This document shows, one piece after another, positions 1-9,148 of a DNA stretch of 64,000 nt. The number at the start of each line of letters is the position of its first letter. Position 1 is the first letter of the stretch. Under the pieces are notes generated by a model. The model was not told where the DNA came from. It saw only the letters and a list, made by a program, of their open reading frames with translations, and did no database searches. The DNA is from Selenomonadales bacterium 4137-cl (GTDB lineage: Bacteria; Bacillota; Negativicutes; Sporomusales; UBA7701), in contig JAUOZS010000001.1 of NCBI GenBank assembly GCA_032334055.1, positions 434,001 to 498,000 on the forward strand. The letters are read 5' to 3'. Made by a program: the position numbers and the translations under genes.

Positions 1-167
1 TCCGCATGGTAAGGAATCTTTGCCTTATTCGGAATAACCACCGAGCCTCGTCCCTCCACAAAAGTATTATTATTAGTAGTATATCATAAAATTATGCGTA
101 CTTGCTATTTCCTGGGTGAAGATATATTATCCTCTTAGATTCTTTTAGTGGAAAGGATGAACATTGG

Positions 168-722
168 ATGAAAAAACTGGTAGCCCTTATGGGCAGCCCG
201 CGCAAACAAGGCAACACGGCCACGCTGGTGGGGGAAATCATCCGCGGCGCGCAGGCGTCCGGGGCAGAGGCCGAAATCTTTAACCTGAACGAAATGAAAA
301 TCACGCCCTGTCAGAGTTGCTTCCACTGCCGGGCCAACGAAGAATGTGCGGTCAAGGACGACATGGAAAAGGTATATTCCGCCGTCAAGGCGGCCGACGC
401 CGTGGTTATCGGGTCGCCGGTATACATGTTCCAGGTCAACGCTCAGACCAAGCTGCTGTTCGACCGGCTGTTCCCGATGATGGATGCCAAATTTCAACCG
501 CGCCACGGCGTCAAGAAGACGCTCGTGGTACTCGCCCAGGGCAATCCTGACCCCGGCGCCTTCAAGGCCTCCTGGGACGCTAACGCCCAAGTCCTCAAAG
601 TCATGGGCCTGGAGGTGACCGACACCCTCATCGCGGCCGGAGCCAACGACCCGAAAGCGGCCGGAGCCGATGCCGCCCTGATGGCCAAAGCCTTTCAGGC
701 CGGACAGGAGCTTGTAAAGTAA
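168..722 (+). CDS. Flavodoxin-fold NAD(P)H:FMN oxidoreductase, iron-sulfur flavoprotein-like
   Basis: Cytoplasmic flavoprotein of 184 residues in the NADPH-dependent FMN reductase / iron-sulfur flavoprotein group, which moves electrons from NAD(P)H through FMN to small acceptors. The FMN phosphate loop GSPRKQGNT is at residues 9-17. A Cys cluster (C48, C51, C54, C60) could hold an Fe-S centre, and a second flavin loop GSPVYM follows near residue 82. The ATG at 168 has AAGGA about 10 nt upstream. It is monocistronic: a strong hairpin follows and groES has its own promoter. The physiological acceptor cannot be read from sequence. Family call is firm, exact role is not. Confidence 0.85.
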   Translation: MKKLVALMGSPRKQGNTATLVGEIIRGAQASGAEAEIFNLNEMKITPCQSCFHCRANEECAVKDDMEKVYSAVKAADAVVIGSPVYMFQVNAQTKLLFDRLFPMMDAKFQPRHGVKKTLVVLAQGNPDPGAFKASWDANAQVLKVMGLEVTDTLIAAGANDPKAAGADAALMAKAFQAGQELVK

Positions 723-738
723 ACCAGATAAGCCCTAT

Positions 739-776
739 AAGCTGAAGCGGCAGGCGGTAACCTGCCGCTTCAGCTT
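739..776 (+). terminator. Perfect 16-bp stem hairpin after the flavoprotein gene
   Basis: AAGCTGAAGCGGCAGG (739-754) and its exact reverse complement (761-776) enclose a 6-nt loop. Only TAT follows, not a clean T-tract, so termination may be partial. The rest of the stretch up to groES (777-930) shows nothing recognisable. Confidence 0.6.
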
Positions 777-933
777 TATCCCGTTCATATTCCGGCCGGT
801 CCCGGCCGGGAAAATTACCCCGCCCGATGGCCCCGAGCGTGCATAAAAAACCACGCGGAGCAGAAAATACCAGGGATGTCCTGCCTGCATGCAAATTTTT
901 TGTTAAAAAAGCCGAATTTACCCGCTGATGCTC

Positions 934-962
934 TTGATTTTCCGCCGCGAATTATATATCAT
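934..962 (+). promoter_or_regulatory. Sigma-A promoter of groES-groEL
   Basis: TTGATT (934-939), 17-nt spacer, TATCAT (957-962). The predicted start of transcription lies a few bases before the CIRCE element, the usual arrangement for HrcA repression. Confidence 0.7.
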
Positions 963-973
963 AATTTATGGAA

Positions 974-1000
974 TTAGCACTCGCTCGCGGTGAGTGCTAA
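974..1000 (+). promoter_or_regulatory. CIRCE operator (HrcA binding site)
   Basis: TTAGCACTC (974-982), 9-nt spacer, GAGTGCTAA (992-1000): a perfect match to the CIRCE consensus. HrcA binds it to repress groESL until heat shock. hrcA itself is not in this window. Confidence 0.97.
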
Positions 1001-1047
1001 CAAGAAGAATACATACTGATACAAATACAAAAGGAGGGTTTTTCCAC

Positions 1048-1332
1048 ATGATCAAGCCGTTAGGCGACAGGGTAGTCATCAAAGTTCTCGAAAAAGAAGA
1101 GAAGACCAAAAGCGGCATCGTCCTTCCCGACACCGCCAAAGAGAAGCCTCAAGAGGGCAAAATCGTGGCCGTAGGCACCGGCAAGGTGCTCGAAAACGGC
1201 CAGCGCGTGGCGCTCGACGTCAAGGAAGGCGACAAAGTCATCTTCTCCAAGTACGCCGGCACCGAAGTTAAAATCGACGGCCAGGAGTATCTCATCCTCA
1301 GCGAACGCGACGTTCTGGCGATTGTTGAGTAA
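1048..1332 (+). CDS. groES: Co-chaperonin GroES
   Basis: Ten-kDa co-chaperonin of 94 residues that caps the GroEL cavity during ATP-driven folding. The sequence starts [12 protein letters not shown], the family signature, and contains the mobile-loop segment [10 protein letters not shown]. The chosen ATG has AAGGAGGG 10 nt upstream. An in-frame start at 994 lies inside CIRCE and is rejected. It is the first gene of the groESL operon, 20 nt ahead of groEL, and is regulated by the upstream sigma-A promoter and CIRCE. Confidence 0.97.
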   Translation: MIKPLGDRVVIKVLEKEEKTKSGIVLPDTAKEKPQEGKIVAVGTGKVLENGQRVALDVKEGDKVIFSKYAGTEVKIDGQEYLILSERDVLAIVE

Positions 1333-1337
1333 TATAA

Positions 1338-2984
<1,647 letters not shown>

Positions 2985-2994
2985 AGAGAGCCGA

Positions 2995-3017
2995 GAACCC
3001 TTGATTTACTTGGGTTC
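2995..3017. other. Candidate attachment-site core (GAACCC...GGGTTC) next to the integrase
   Basis: A 6-bp inverted repeat, GAACCC (2995-3000) and GGGTTC (3012-3017), around an AT-rich 11-nt centre, with no T-tract. It lies between groEL and the integrase, where the left prophage junction must be. No identical second copy was found elsewhere in the window, so its role as attL is only inferred. Confidence 0.25.
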
Positions 3018-3065
3018 CCGACTCCGGAAAGTGCCGATGTTAACATTTTGTTAACGGAATTCGCG

Positions 3066-3120
3066 AAAAAAATTAGAGGCTGTTCATGAGTTCATCGAAC
3101 TTATGAGCAGCCTCTTTTTT
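3066..3120. terminator. Bidirectional terminator overlapping the integrase 3' end
   Basis: Stem 3076-3093 pairs with 3097-3114 over 18 positions (two G-T wobbles) around a 3-nt loop. T6 follows on the plus strand (3115-3120) and A7 precedes it (3066-3072), giving a T-tract on the minus strand. It can end groESL and int transcripts. The stem encodes the last integrase codons. Confidence 0.85.
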
Positions 3121-4236
3121 CATGTCCTTGGTAACGTGCAGGTAAACTCTTTTGGTAGTATCGTCATCGGTATGCCCCAGGCGTTCCATAATTTCCTCAA
3201 GACCCACACCCGCCTCCGCCAGCAAGGATGTATGTGTATGTCTTAGTGAGTGAGGAGTAAGCTCCTGGTTTAAACCAGCTATTTTAAGCAACCGGGCCAT
3301 GCGAGCTTCAATAAGCTTAAGGTATATTGGATACCCGGGATGCTTGTCGACACAAAAAACAAAATTCTCATTATGCCAAATATCTCTATTGCGCATTTTA
3401 TACTTGTTTTGCCTAGCTTGATGCTTTTCTAATTCTTTTATTACATGTTGTGAAACAATGATAACGCGTTTAGATGATTTAGTCTTAGGTGGTTGCAATT
3501 CGTATAGTTTTATGTTGTTGTTCGGATTGTAGTATGTTTTCGCAATTTTTATTGTATGGTCTTCAAAATTGATATCTGACCATTTTAAGGCGCAAAGCTC
3601 ACCGCCCCTAATGCCTGTATAAGCCAGCACTGTAAAAATGGCGTAATCGTCTTTTAAGCCTGCATCATGAGCCATTCGCAAAAATGTGGCAAGGTCTTCT
3701 TTTTCCAGGTACTTTGGAAGCTCATCCTCTTTTTCTATATCTTCTAAAGTTTCTACCTTGCGAGGCGGCCTGGCATATTCTGTCGGGTCTTTTTTTATTA
3801 TATCCAGTTCAACTGCTTTTTTGAAAAGCATCCGAGCTGTCCCATGAATGCCAGCGATGGTATTTTCGGCAAATCCACGTTTTGGTAAATCGAGTAAGGC
3901 ATCTTGGTATTGTTTTTTTGTAATGTCTTTTATTTTTATATTATCGAAATAATAGAGCAGGTTATTCACCTCGTGCTGGCGTACGCGAGTGGAGCTTTTT
4001 TTGACTTGGGATGAATACAGATTGAGCCATACCTTGGAAAAATCCCTGAAAGTAACGTCTTTCTCCTGAACGAATGTTCCTTGTGATAATTCGGTTGTTA
4101 GTTGAGCTGCGGCTTCTTCGGCTTCCTTTTTTGTTCGGAACCCCCCGCATCCCTTCTGTTTTCGCTTTCCGTCTTTGTCAAGCCCAACATCAATCATAAA
4201 GGACCAGGTCTTTCCGCGTTTGTAGAAACTAGCCAC
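3073..4236 (-). CDS. int: Prophage tyrosine integrase
   Basis: Site-specific tyrosine recombinase of 387 residues that integrates and, with an excisionase, excises the phage genome. Order: N-terminal arm-binding domain, SAM-like core-binding domain, catalytic domain. Catalytic residues (numbered from the chosen start) are R210 (TGIRGGE), H329 and R332 (HSLRH), H355 (LGH) and Y365 (RVYLH). The start is GTG at 4236 because GGAGGTG lies just upstream. A longer open frame reaches 4368 but would overlap the repressor gene. It sits 20 nt downstream of the repressor gene, probably cotranscribed. It is AT-richer than groEL and the late phage genes. Confidence 0.93.
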   Translation of the reverse strand: MASFYKRGKTWSFMIDVGLDKDGKRKQKGCGGFRTKKEAEEAAAQLTTELSQGTFVQEKDVTFRDFSKVWLNLYSSQVKKSSTRVRQHEVNNLLYYFDNIKIKDITKKQYQDALLDLPKRGFAENTIAGIHGTARMLFKKAVELDIIKKDPTEYARPPRKVETLEDIEKEDELPKYLEKEDLATFLRMAHDAGLKDDYAIFTVLAYTGIRGGELCALKWSDINFEDHTIKIAKTYYNPNNNIKLYELQPPKTKSSKRVIIVSQHVIKELEKHQARQNKYKMRNRDIWHNENFVFCVDKHPGYPIYLKLIEARMARLLKIAGLNQELTPHSLRHTHTSLLAEAGVGLEEIMERLGHTDDDTTKRVYLHVTKDMKKEAAHKFDELMNSL

Positions 4237-4256
4237 GATTACACCTCCGAATAATT

Positions 4257-5348
4257 CTATTTTTTCTTGGTAAGGTTTAATGCCATGGTAACATGCATTT
4301 CTATCATGTTTTGAATAGCTTCTGGCGTTACGCCAAGTTCTGTTGCAGACATAATCGTTTTTGTCCAACGATCATTAACTTCAGACTTTGCAGTGAGCAT
4401 GAATTCGTAATCAAATAAGGATGGCGGGGATTCGCGGATAAGACCAACCATAACTCCAATTATTTGATAGTCCCCATTTAATTCAATATCTTCATATTCT
4501 GGATTGGCCGAGCGCAGCAATACTTGGCCATCTTTTTTTATGAAGTATCTTAGATTGATATTCGTAATTTCGTTAAGGTAACGAATCGCAACAACTTCTC
4601 CGTTATAAGGCTCTAGGCATTCACGAAACAAGATCATGTCACCATCAAGAATGCCGGCGTAGAGCATGTTATATCCGGCGGCCCTTGCAGCGAAGTCTGC
4701 TTTAATACCTTCAGGGTGCTGTGTTTGTTCTTCCCAATTGGCTTCGTCCAATAGTGGAACATCAGGCCGAACCTTACCGAGAACGGGTATTGTGGTATCG
4801 TCATTATCTCTGTGTTCTAAGAGAGAGGCTTGTTTATCCTTAACGCGGTTTAGCATCGCAAGAAAGTCGATTTTAGAGTCAATATCTAGATCGAGCTCAT
4901 TCAATATCTTTCTAATTCCACCAGGAGTATAAGCGAAAGATACTTCATGCTTTTGGCGAAAGTTGCGGGATTCCACTTCGATCAAGTCTATGACTTCCCG
5001 GGAAAATTCGTCAGAATACTTTCCGCGTTTGGAGATGGTAATTATTGCGTTTTCTATTGCATTGGTTAGTCGACTATGGTCATCGAAGAAATCCGCTACA
5101 AGTTCTTTTTTTTCTTCGGACATCCCATTAAAGTAGCCAGCATTGATCATTAATTCTGCATAGCTCACCCGCAAATACTTTGACAGTGCCATTAAGGTGT
5201 TGGGTAAGGGCTTTTGTATATCAGCCTCAATGCGGGATAAAGTGGTTTGAGACACACCTGATGCAACCGATAATTCTTTTTGGGTTTTATACCCAGCTTT
5301 AATCCTGAGATCCTTAAAGAGTTGTCCCACGCTGAGTTTGTTTTCCAA
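4257..5348 (-). CDS. Phage repressor: XRE helix-turn-helix with degenerate S24 (LexA-like) domain
   Basis: Predicted CI-type repressor of 363 residues that holds the lytic promoter off. Residues 8-60 form an XRE helix-turn-helix (TQKELSVASGVSQTTLSRIE). About 100 residues of helical linker follow, making it longer than usual. The C-terminal domain (about 188-305) resembles S24 peptidase/LexA domains, including AGILDGDMILFRE. The hallmarks of self-cleavage are absent: N227 stands where the catalytic Ser should be, L266 where the Lys should be, and the Ala-Gly scissile site reads RPD. The start is TTG with GAGGTG upstream. It is divergent from cro across an operator region. The repressor role is inferred from fold and position. 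Confidence 0.85.
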   Translation of the reverse strand: MENKLSVGQLFKDLRIKAGYKTQKELSVASGVSQTTLSRIEADIQKPLPNTLMALSKYLRVSYAELMINAGYFNGMSEEKKELVADFFDDHSRLTNAIENAIITISKRGKYSDEFSREVIDLIEVESRNFRQKHEVSFAYTPGGIRKILNELDLDIDSKIDFLAMLNRVKDKQASLLEHRDNDDTTIPVLGKVRPDVPLLDEANWEEQTQHPEGIKADFAARAAGYNMLYAGILDGDMILFRECLEPYNGEVVAIRYLNEITNINLRYFIKKDGQVLLRSANPEYEDIELNGDYQIIGVMVGLIRESPPSLFDYEFMLTAKSEVNDRWTKTIMSATELGVTPEAIQNMIEMHVTMALNLTKKK

Positions 5349-5379
5349 TAATCGTCACCTCTTTACCTTAGTCAAGCCT

Positions 5380-5408
5380 ATTATAGCCCAACGATTGCGT
5401 GCGCGCAA
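5380..5408 (-). promoter_or_regulatory. Repressor-integrase promoter
   Basis: On the minus strand: TTGCGC (complement of 5403-5408), 17-nt spacer, TATAAT (complement of 5380-5385). The -35 box lies inside operator site 1, so occupancy there should affect repressor synthesis. Confidence 0.7.
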
Positions 5409-5503
5409 TTATTTTTTCAAAAATAGAACAGACGTATTGCGACACCGACTTATTTGCGCTATATTTAAATGCGCCGACGCATTTCGATAATGCGGAGGCG
5501 CAT
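5394..5503. promoter_or_regulatory. Operator cluster of four related inverted repeats (site 2 degenerate)
   Basis: Half-sites of type A(T/A)TGCG separated by 4 nt. Site 1: 5394-5409, ATTGCG/CGCAAT. Site 2: 5436-5451, one good half only. Site 3: 5467-5484, AAATGCG/CGCATTT. Site 4: 5490-5503, ATGCG/CGCAT. They cover the repressor -35 box, the cro -35 box and the start of the cro transcript, as expected for a CI/Cro switch. Confidence 0.7.
5437..5465 (+). promoter_or_regulatory. Early rightward (cro) promoter
   Basis: TTGCGA (5437-5442), 17-nt spacer, TATATT (5460-5465). The -35 is inside operator site 2 and the transcript start region is inside site 3. Confidence 0.65.
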
Positions 5504-5525
5504 ATTTAAGAAAGGATTGGAGCTA

Positions 5526-5771
5526 GTGACAAAAAAAGTAATTCGACTAAAAGTGAAAGAGTTGATGAAAGCACAGATTGATGCGAACATTTCCACTGAC
5601 AGCGACCTTGCCAAATTAATTGGTGTTTCGGTAACACAAATTTGGCGTGTAAAGCTACCTATAACCGATACACGTTACAATGCGCCAGGATGTCAATTTA
5701 TTGCCGGGGTAATCGGGACATTTCAGGGAAGGTTCGAGGATTTCTTTTATATCGATGAGGTGACGATATGA
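5526..5771 (+). CDS. Cro-like helix-turn-helix regulator
   Basis: Small DNA-binding protein (81 residues from GTG 5526) with a helix-turn-helix, SDLAKLIGVSVTQIWRVK, in its centre. First gene of the early rightward operon and divergent from the repressor, so it is the natural Cro counterpart. The GTG start is chosen because AAAGGA lies 9 nt upstream; a more upstream ATG at 5469 falls inside an operator and is unlikely. Its last codons overlap the next gene by 4 nt (ATGA), suggesting translational coupling. Function is inferred from fold and position. Confidence 0.75.
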   Translation: MTKKVIRLKVKELMKAQIDANISTDSDLAKLIGVSVTQIWRVKLPITDTRYNAPGCQFIAGVIGTFQGRFEDFFYIDEVTI

Positions 5772-6043
5772 GTTCAAAAGCTATAATGCAAAGCATTACA
5801 ACAGAAGAACTCCCCGATATCCTCACGGCTAAGCATATCAGTGAACATCTTCATATTTCAAAGCGACGGGTGTATGAATTACTTCAAATATCGCCTTCTA
5901 TAGGCGGAATAAAAAGCTTTACTTTTGGACGGTCAGTTCGCGCTCGGAAAGATGATTATTTGAAATGGTTGGATGTCCTTAACGGCAACTGTCAAGTAAT
6001 CCCGACGAGCTTCAATTCTGTGACCAAAAGTAATCATAAATAA
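5768..6043 (+). CDS. Excisionase-like winged helix protein
   Basis: Protein of 91 residues with the HTH_17/excisionase pattern: ILTAKHISEHLHISKRRVYELLQ (recognition helix around residues 25-40) followed by a short wing (FTFGRSVRARKDDYLKWL). Proteins of this type either assist integrase in excision or act as small transcription factors. The ATGA overlap with the cro-like gene couples their translation. It is separated from the integrase by the switch region, so the excisionase role is plausible but unproven. Confidence 0.65.
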   Translation: MSSKAIMQSITTEELPDILTAKHISEHLHISKRRVYELLQISPSIGGIKSFTFGRSVRARKDDYLKWLDVLNGNCQVIPTSFNSVTKSNHK

Positions 6044-6140
6044 AAGTGACAAAACCCAAGGCTAGGACGGAAGAGAAAAGCAACCTGGCAACGGCCCCAG
6101 ACTGAAAAGCCTTATTATATAAAATCGAAAGGAGCCGAAA

Positions 6141-6803
6141 ATGGCAAAACGTTATCAAGTGAAACTGATCGGCGAAACGCCGCTGTTGATGCACAAGGAC
6201 AACATTTCCTTTGGTGAAAAGGTTCGGGCTTGGTCGAAGGACCCCAACAATAAAAATATCAGCGTAGCCGGTGACGACCGGACTCCGGCCTGGACTTGGC
6301 TCGGCTACTGTTACCACGATACCAAACAGCTCACGGTCGATGCCGACAATCTGATGTCGGTTCTGAGGGACGGAGGCAAAAAATGTCCGGCTCCGACCGG
6401 CAAAGGCACCATGAAGGCGCTCACACAGTCCGGCATCATGGTGAACGAGATCGGCTGGCCGCTGCTAGTGAACGGGGCACCGATCGCCTGGAAAGACTTC
6501 GCGGTGCTGGAGGACGAGCTGGACTTCTCGGTTCATGAACAGTTCGCTCTTGATCGGAGTTTCGAGCTGTTCGTCAAGCGGGCGAAAATCGGAGCTGCCA
6601 AGCACGTCCGCGTGCGCCCGCGTTTCGATCAATGGGAAGCCAACGGTAGCTTAACTGTCCTGGACCCTCAAATTACTAAGCCTGTTCTTGAAATGGTTCT
6701 GAAGTTTGCCGGCGTCTATTGCGGCTTTGGCGACTGGCGGCCGTCGTCCCAACAATCTCCGGGACAATTCGGTCGATTCAGCGTCCAAGTCACCGAGGTC
6801 TGA
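6141..6803 (+). CDS. Phage early protein of unknown function (220 aa)
   Basis: I do not recognise this protein. It is 220 residues, rich in Trp and Lys, with a sharply patterned N-terminus (YQVKLIGETPLLMHKDN) and a C-terminal segment GFGDWRPS...GRF that looks like a conserved structural core. No signal peptide or membrane segment. RBS AAAGGAG precedes the ATG and the run TATTATATAAAAT lies just upstream. It is the first gene of the early module after the lysogeny switch. The pentamer array starts on the base after its stop codon, so gene and array may be functionally linked. Confidence 0.7.
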   Translation: MAKRYQVKLIGETPLLMHKDNISFGEKVRAWSKDPNNKNISVAGDDRTPAWTWLGYCYHDTKQLTVDADNLMSVLRDGGKKCPAPTGKGTMKALTQSGIMVNEIGWPLLVNGAPIAWKDFAVLEDELDFSVHEQFALDRSFELFVKRAKIGAAKHVRVRPRFDQWEANGSLTVLDPQITKPVLEMVLKFAGVYCGFGDWRPSSQQSPGQFGRFSVQVTEV

Positions 6804-6974
6804 GGCTAGGCTGGGCGAGGCCGGGCAAGGTCAGGCGCGGTTTGGCAAGGCAAGGATTATGGCGGGGCGAGGAGGGGCACGGCATGGCTAGGCGAGGCAA
6901 GGCGTGGACTAAGGCATGGCGTGGTGAGGCGGGGCACGGCTAGGCACGGCGCGGCGAGGACCGAGGCGAGGCAC
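6804..6974 (+). repeat. GGCNN pentamer array with GGANNNN heptamers every 52 bp
   Basis: A continuous run of 30 pentamers of the form GGCNN (four variants have T or A at position 3) and three heptamers: GGATTAT (6854), GGACTAA (6906) and GGACCGA (6958). The heptamers are exactly 52 bp apart, with nine pentamers between them. The array begins directly after the stop codon of the preceding gene and ends before the RBS of the next. The two N positions vary freely, so this is not simple slippage of one unit. Open frames through it have repetitive composition and are not credible genes. Role unknown. Confidence 0.95.
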
Positions 6975-7024
6975 GTAGGGCGGAAGCCTGAGCGTGGTAA
7001 TTGAGAACGAAAGGAGGACATTCT

Positions 7025-7453
7025 GTGGCAAAGACATTTTTCCGTGGGGTCCCGACCGAAGTCGATATTAAACGGTTAGACGACGCTTTCGGGGTTCCTG
7101 CTGAAGACGCACTCATTGATTATGAGTCGATCGAAGAAGCACTCCAGCTGTCAAAAGAAAGCAGCCGTTTCGAGACGGTCACTCGTGCCTGGCGCGACAA
7201 GTTAGAACGTGAGTACAACCTTCTCCTGGTCAGCGTTCGTGGGCAAGGGATAAAGGTGGCCACTCCGGATGCGCGGGTTACTATTGCTAGTAAAAAAATG
7301 AAACAGGGGCGTCGGGCAATCCAGCGCGGCGCCAGTATCGCTGTAAAAACGGACGCGAGTCGATTGAGCGATGGCAAGGCACGCGAGCTGCGCCAGTTTT
7401 TGATCGATGTTCCGATGCGGCTCCGGCTCCAAGAATCTTTAGCAATGAAATAG
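7025..7453 (+). CDS. Phage early protein of unknown function (142 aa)
   Basis: Unrecognised protein of 142 residues, predicted mostly helical, with a basic stretch ASKKMKQGRRAIQRG in the C-terminal half that could contact nucleic acid. Start GTG at 7025 is chosen because AAGGAGG lies 8 nt upstream; the frame is open further upstream to 7001 without a suitable RBS. It lies between the pentamer array and an acidic/Pro-rich protein, in the early operon. No membrane segment or Cys motif. A DNA-binding or recombination accessory role would fit, but that is only a guess from composition and position. Confidence 0.65.
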   Translation: MAKTFFRGVPTEVDIKRLDDAFGVPAEDALIDYESIEEALQLSKESSRFETVTRAWRDKLEREYNLLLVSVRGQGIKVATPDARVTIASKKMKQGRRAIQRGASIAVKTDASRLSDGKARELRQFLIDVPMRLRLQESLAMK

Positions 7454-7466
7454 GGAGAGAACAACT

Positions 7467-7970
7467 TTGGCAAAAATCACCGTACACATTGAGGCCGACA
7501 GTCCATCCGATTACTACGCCACGCTCCAGGAGCTGATTGGTGGCGCAGACGCCGTGGTCATGCAAATCAAGCAAGAAGAATTAGCCGCTGCGCTTGAGCC
7601 GGAAAAAGCCAAGAAAACAACAACCACCGAAACGCCAGCAACAGCACCGGAACCGAAACCCAAGAAAACGGCGGAGAACAAGGCACCGGAACCGACCGTT
7701 GCAACGCCGACGGCTGATCTCGATCCGGCACCGGCTCCCGATCCCACTCCCGCTACTAAGGAAAAGAAAATCACCCATGAGGACCTTCGGGACGCCATGC
7801 AGCCGCTGAAACGTGAAATTTCGCTCCAACTGGTGGCGGAGTTCAGCGGCAAGACGCCCGAGGAAAAGCCCAAACTCAGCGACGTTCCGGCTGAGAAGCA
7901 CGCAGAGCTGCTCGCCGAAGCAAGGCGTCTTGCCCAGTTGCCCGAAAACGTGAAGCAGGCGATAGCATGA
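7467..7970 (+). CDS. Phage early protein with Pro/Ala-rich linker (167 aa)
   Basis: Three-part protein of unknown function. Residues 1-45 form a compact alpha/beta segment (MAKITVHIEADSPSDYYATL), residues 46-105 are a low-complexity linker of Pro, Ala, Thr and Lys, and residues 106-167 are a charged helical domain. It resembles early phage proteins where a small domain is tethered to a second one. Start TTG 7467 with GGGAGAG upstream. The stop overlaps the ATG of the DUF2800 gene by 4 nt, so translation is probably coupled. Confidence 0.65.
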   Translation: MAKITVHIEADSPSDYYATLQELIGGADAVVMQIKQEELAAALEPEKAKKTTTTETPATAPEPKPKKTAENKAPEPTVATPTADLDPAPAPDPTPATKEKKITHEDLRDAMQPLKREISLQLVAEFSGKTPEEKPKLSDVPAEKHAELLAEARRLAQLPENVKQAIA

Positions 7971-9148
7971 GTGAACACGCCCTGCTCTCGGCCTCCAGTG
8001 CCAAACGCTGGATAAATTGCCCGCCGAGCGCCAGAATCGAAAGCACGATGCCCGAACAGCAGAGCCTTTTCGCCACCGAGGGCAGCTTCGCCCATGATGT
8101 CGCGCACATGTTGCTGGCCGAGTATCTGGGTCGCGTTGACCCTATCGGCCTGGCGGAATGGCAGTACCAGCTGCGCTCCGATTCACTCTGGGCGGAGGAT
8201 TTGCTGGATTATGTCCGGATATATGTGGACCTGGTTATTGAAAAAATCAACGCCGCCAGGGCCGTGTCCCGCGACGCGGTGATTCTCCTGGAGCAAAAAC
8301 TGGACTATTCCCTTTGGGCGCCTGGTGGCTTCGGAACCGGCGACGCCGTGATTTACGCGGATGGTTACTGTGAGGTCATTGATTTGAAGTACGGGAAAGG
8401 CGTTTCGGTCAGCGCGGAGGAGAATCCGCAGCTGCGGCTCTACGGCCTGGGTGCCCTCAATCGTCCGGACGCCCATCTCTACAGCATTGAAAACGTGACC
8501 ATGACCATCGTGCAGCCGCGCCTGGACAGCATCACCAGCGAAACCATAAGCGCCGACGATCTGCTCATCTGGGCACAGGATGAGGTAAGGCCCAAGGCCC
8601 TCCTTGCCTGGGAAGGTAAAGGCGAATACTGCGCCGGTGAATGGTGCCGGTTTTGTAAAATCAAGCACACCTGCCGGACCCGCGCCGCCGATGCCCTGGC
8701 CCTGGAAGCCTACGGCCGCACTAAACCCCAGCTGCTAACGGTTACTGAAATTGCCGACATTCTGGGAAAGGCCGAGCTACTTATCTCCTGGGCGTCCGAC
8801 ATCAAGAGTTGGGCGCTCGAACAGGCCGAGCGACACCACGTTACTTATCCTGGCTGGAAGTTGGTCGAAGGCCGCAGCAACAGGGCTTACGTCGACCGGG
8901 CACAGGTGGCCACGCGGCTGCTGGACGCGGGCTTTAAGTCCGAAATGATCCACAAGGACCCGGAACTGCTGGGCATTACCGAAATGGAGCGGCTGCTCGG
9001 AAAGAAACAGTTTGCGGAACTGCTGGAAGGTCTAATCATAAAGCCGGCCGGCAAACCAACTCTGGCACCCGATTCCGACCGGCGGCCTGCGATCAACTCC
9101 CTGGAAGCGGCTATCGCCGACTTCGCCGACCAGGAGGCAAACCTTTGA
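7967..9148 (+). CDS. DUF2800 family phage protein (RecB/Cas4-like nuclease fold)
   Basis: Protein of 393 residues matching the phage DUF2800 family, which opens with the typical segment HALLSASSAKRWINCPPSAR. The central region (GFGTGDAVIY...VIDLKYGKG) resembles the D...DLKYG core of PD-(D/E)XK nucleases. A Cys set near residues 225-234 (WCRFCKIKHTC) could bind an Fe-S cluster as in Cas4/AddB proteins. Such proteins occur beside DUF2815 and DNA polymerase in Firmicutes phages and probably act in recombination. ATGA overlap with the gene before and 4-nt overlap with the one after. Nuclease activity is inference. Confidence 0.85.
   Translation: MSEHALLSASSAKRWINCPPSARIESTMPEQQSLFATEGSFAHDVAHMLLAEYLGRVDPIGLAEWQYQLRSDSLWAEDLLDYVRIYVDLVIEKINAARAVSRDAVILLEQKLDYSLWAPGGFGTGDAVIYADGYCEVIDLKYGKGVSVSAEENPQLRLYGLGALNRPDAHLYSIENVTMTIVQPRLDSITSETISADDLLIWAQDEVRPKALLAWEGKGEYCAGEWCRFCKIKHTCRTRAADALALEAYGRTKPQLLTVTEIADILGKAELLISWASDIKSWALEQAERHHVTYPGWKLVEGRSNRAYVDRAQVATRLLDAGFKSEMIHKDPELLGITEMERLLGKKQFAELLEGLIIKPAGKPTLAPDSDRRPAINSLEAAIADFADQEANL

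Noticed and set aside
994..1047. Upstream in-frame start for groES
   Set aside because: Falls inside the CIRCE element; the internal ATG has the strong RBS and the conserved N-terminus.
4257..5348. SOS-type self-cleaving repressor
   Set aside because: Catalytic Ser and Lys and the Ala-Gly site are all replaced.
6706..6943. Open frames across the pentamer array
   Set aside because: Composition simply follows the GGCNN repeat (Gly, Arg, Ala, Trp), no RBS, and they overlap the end of a real gene.
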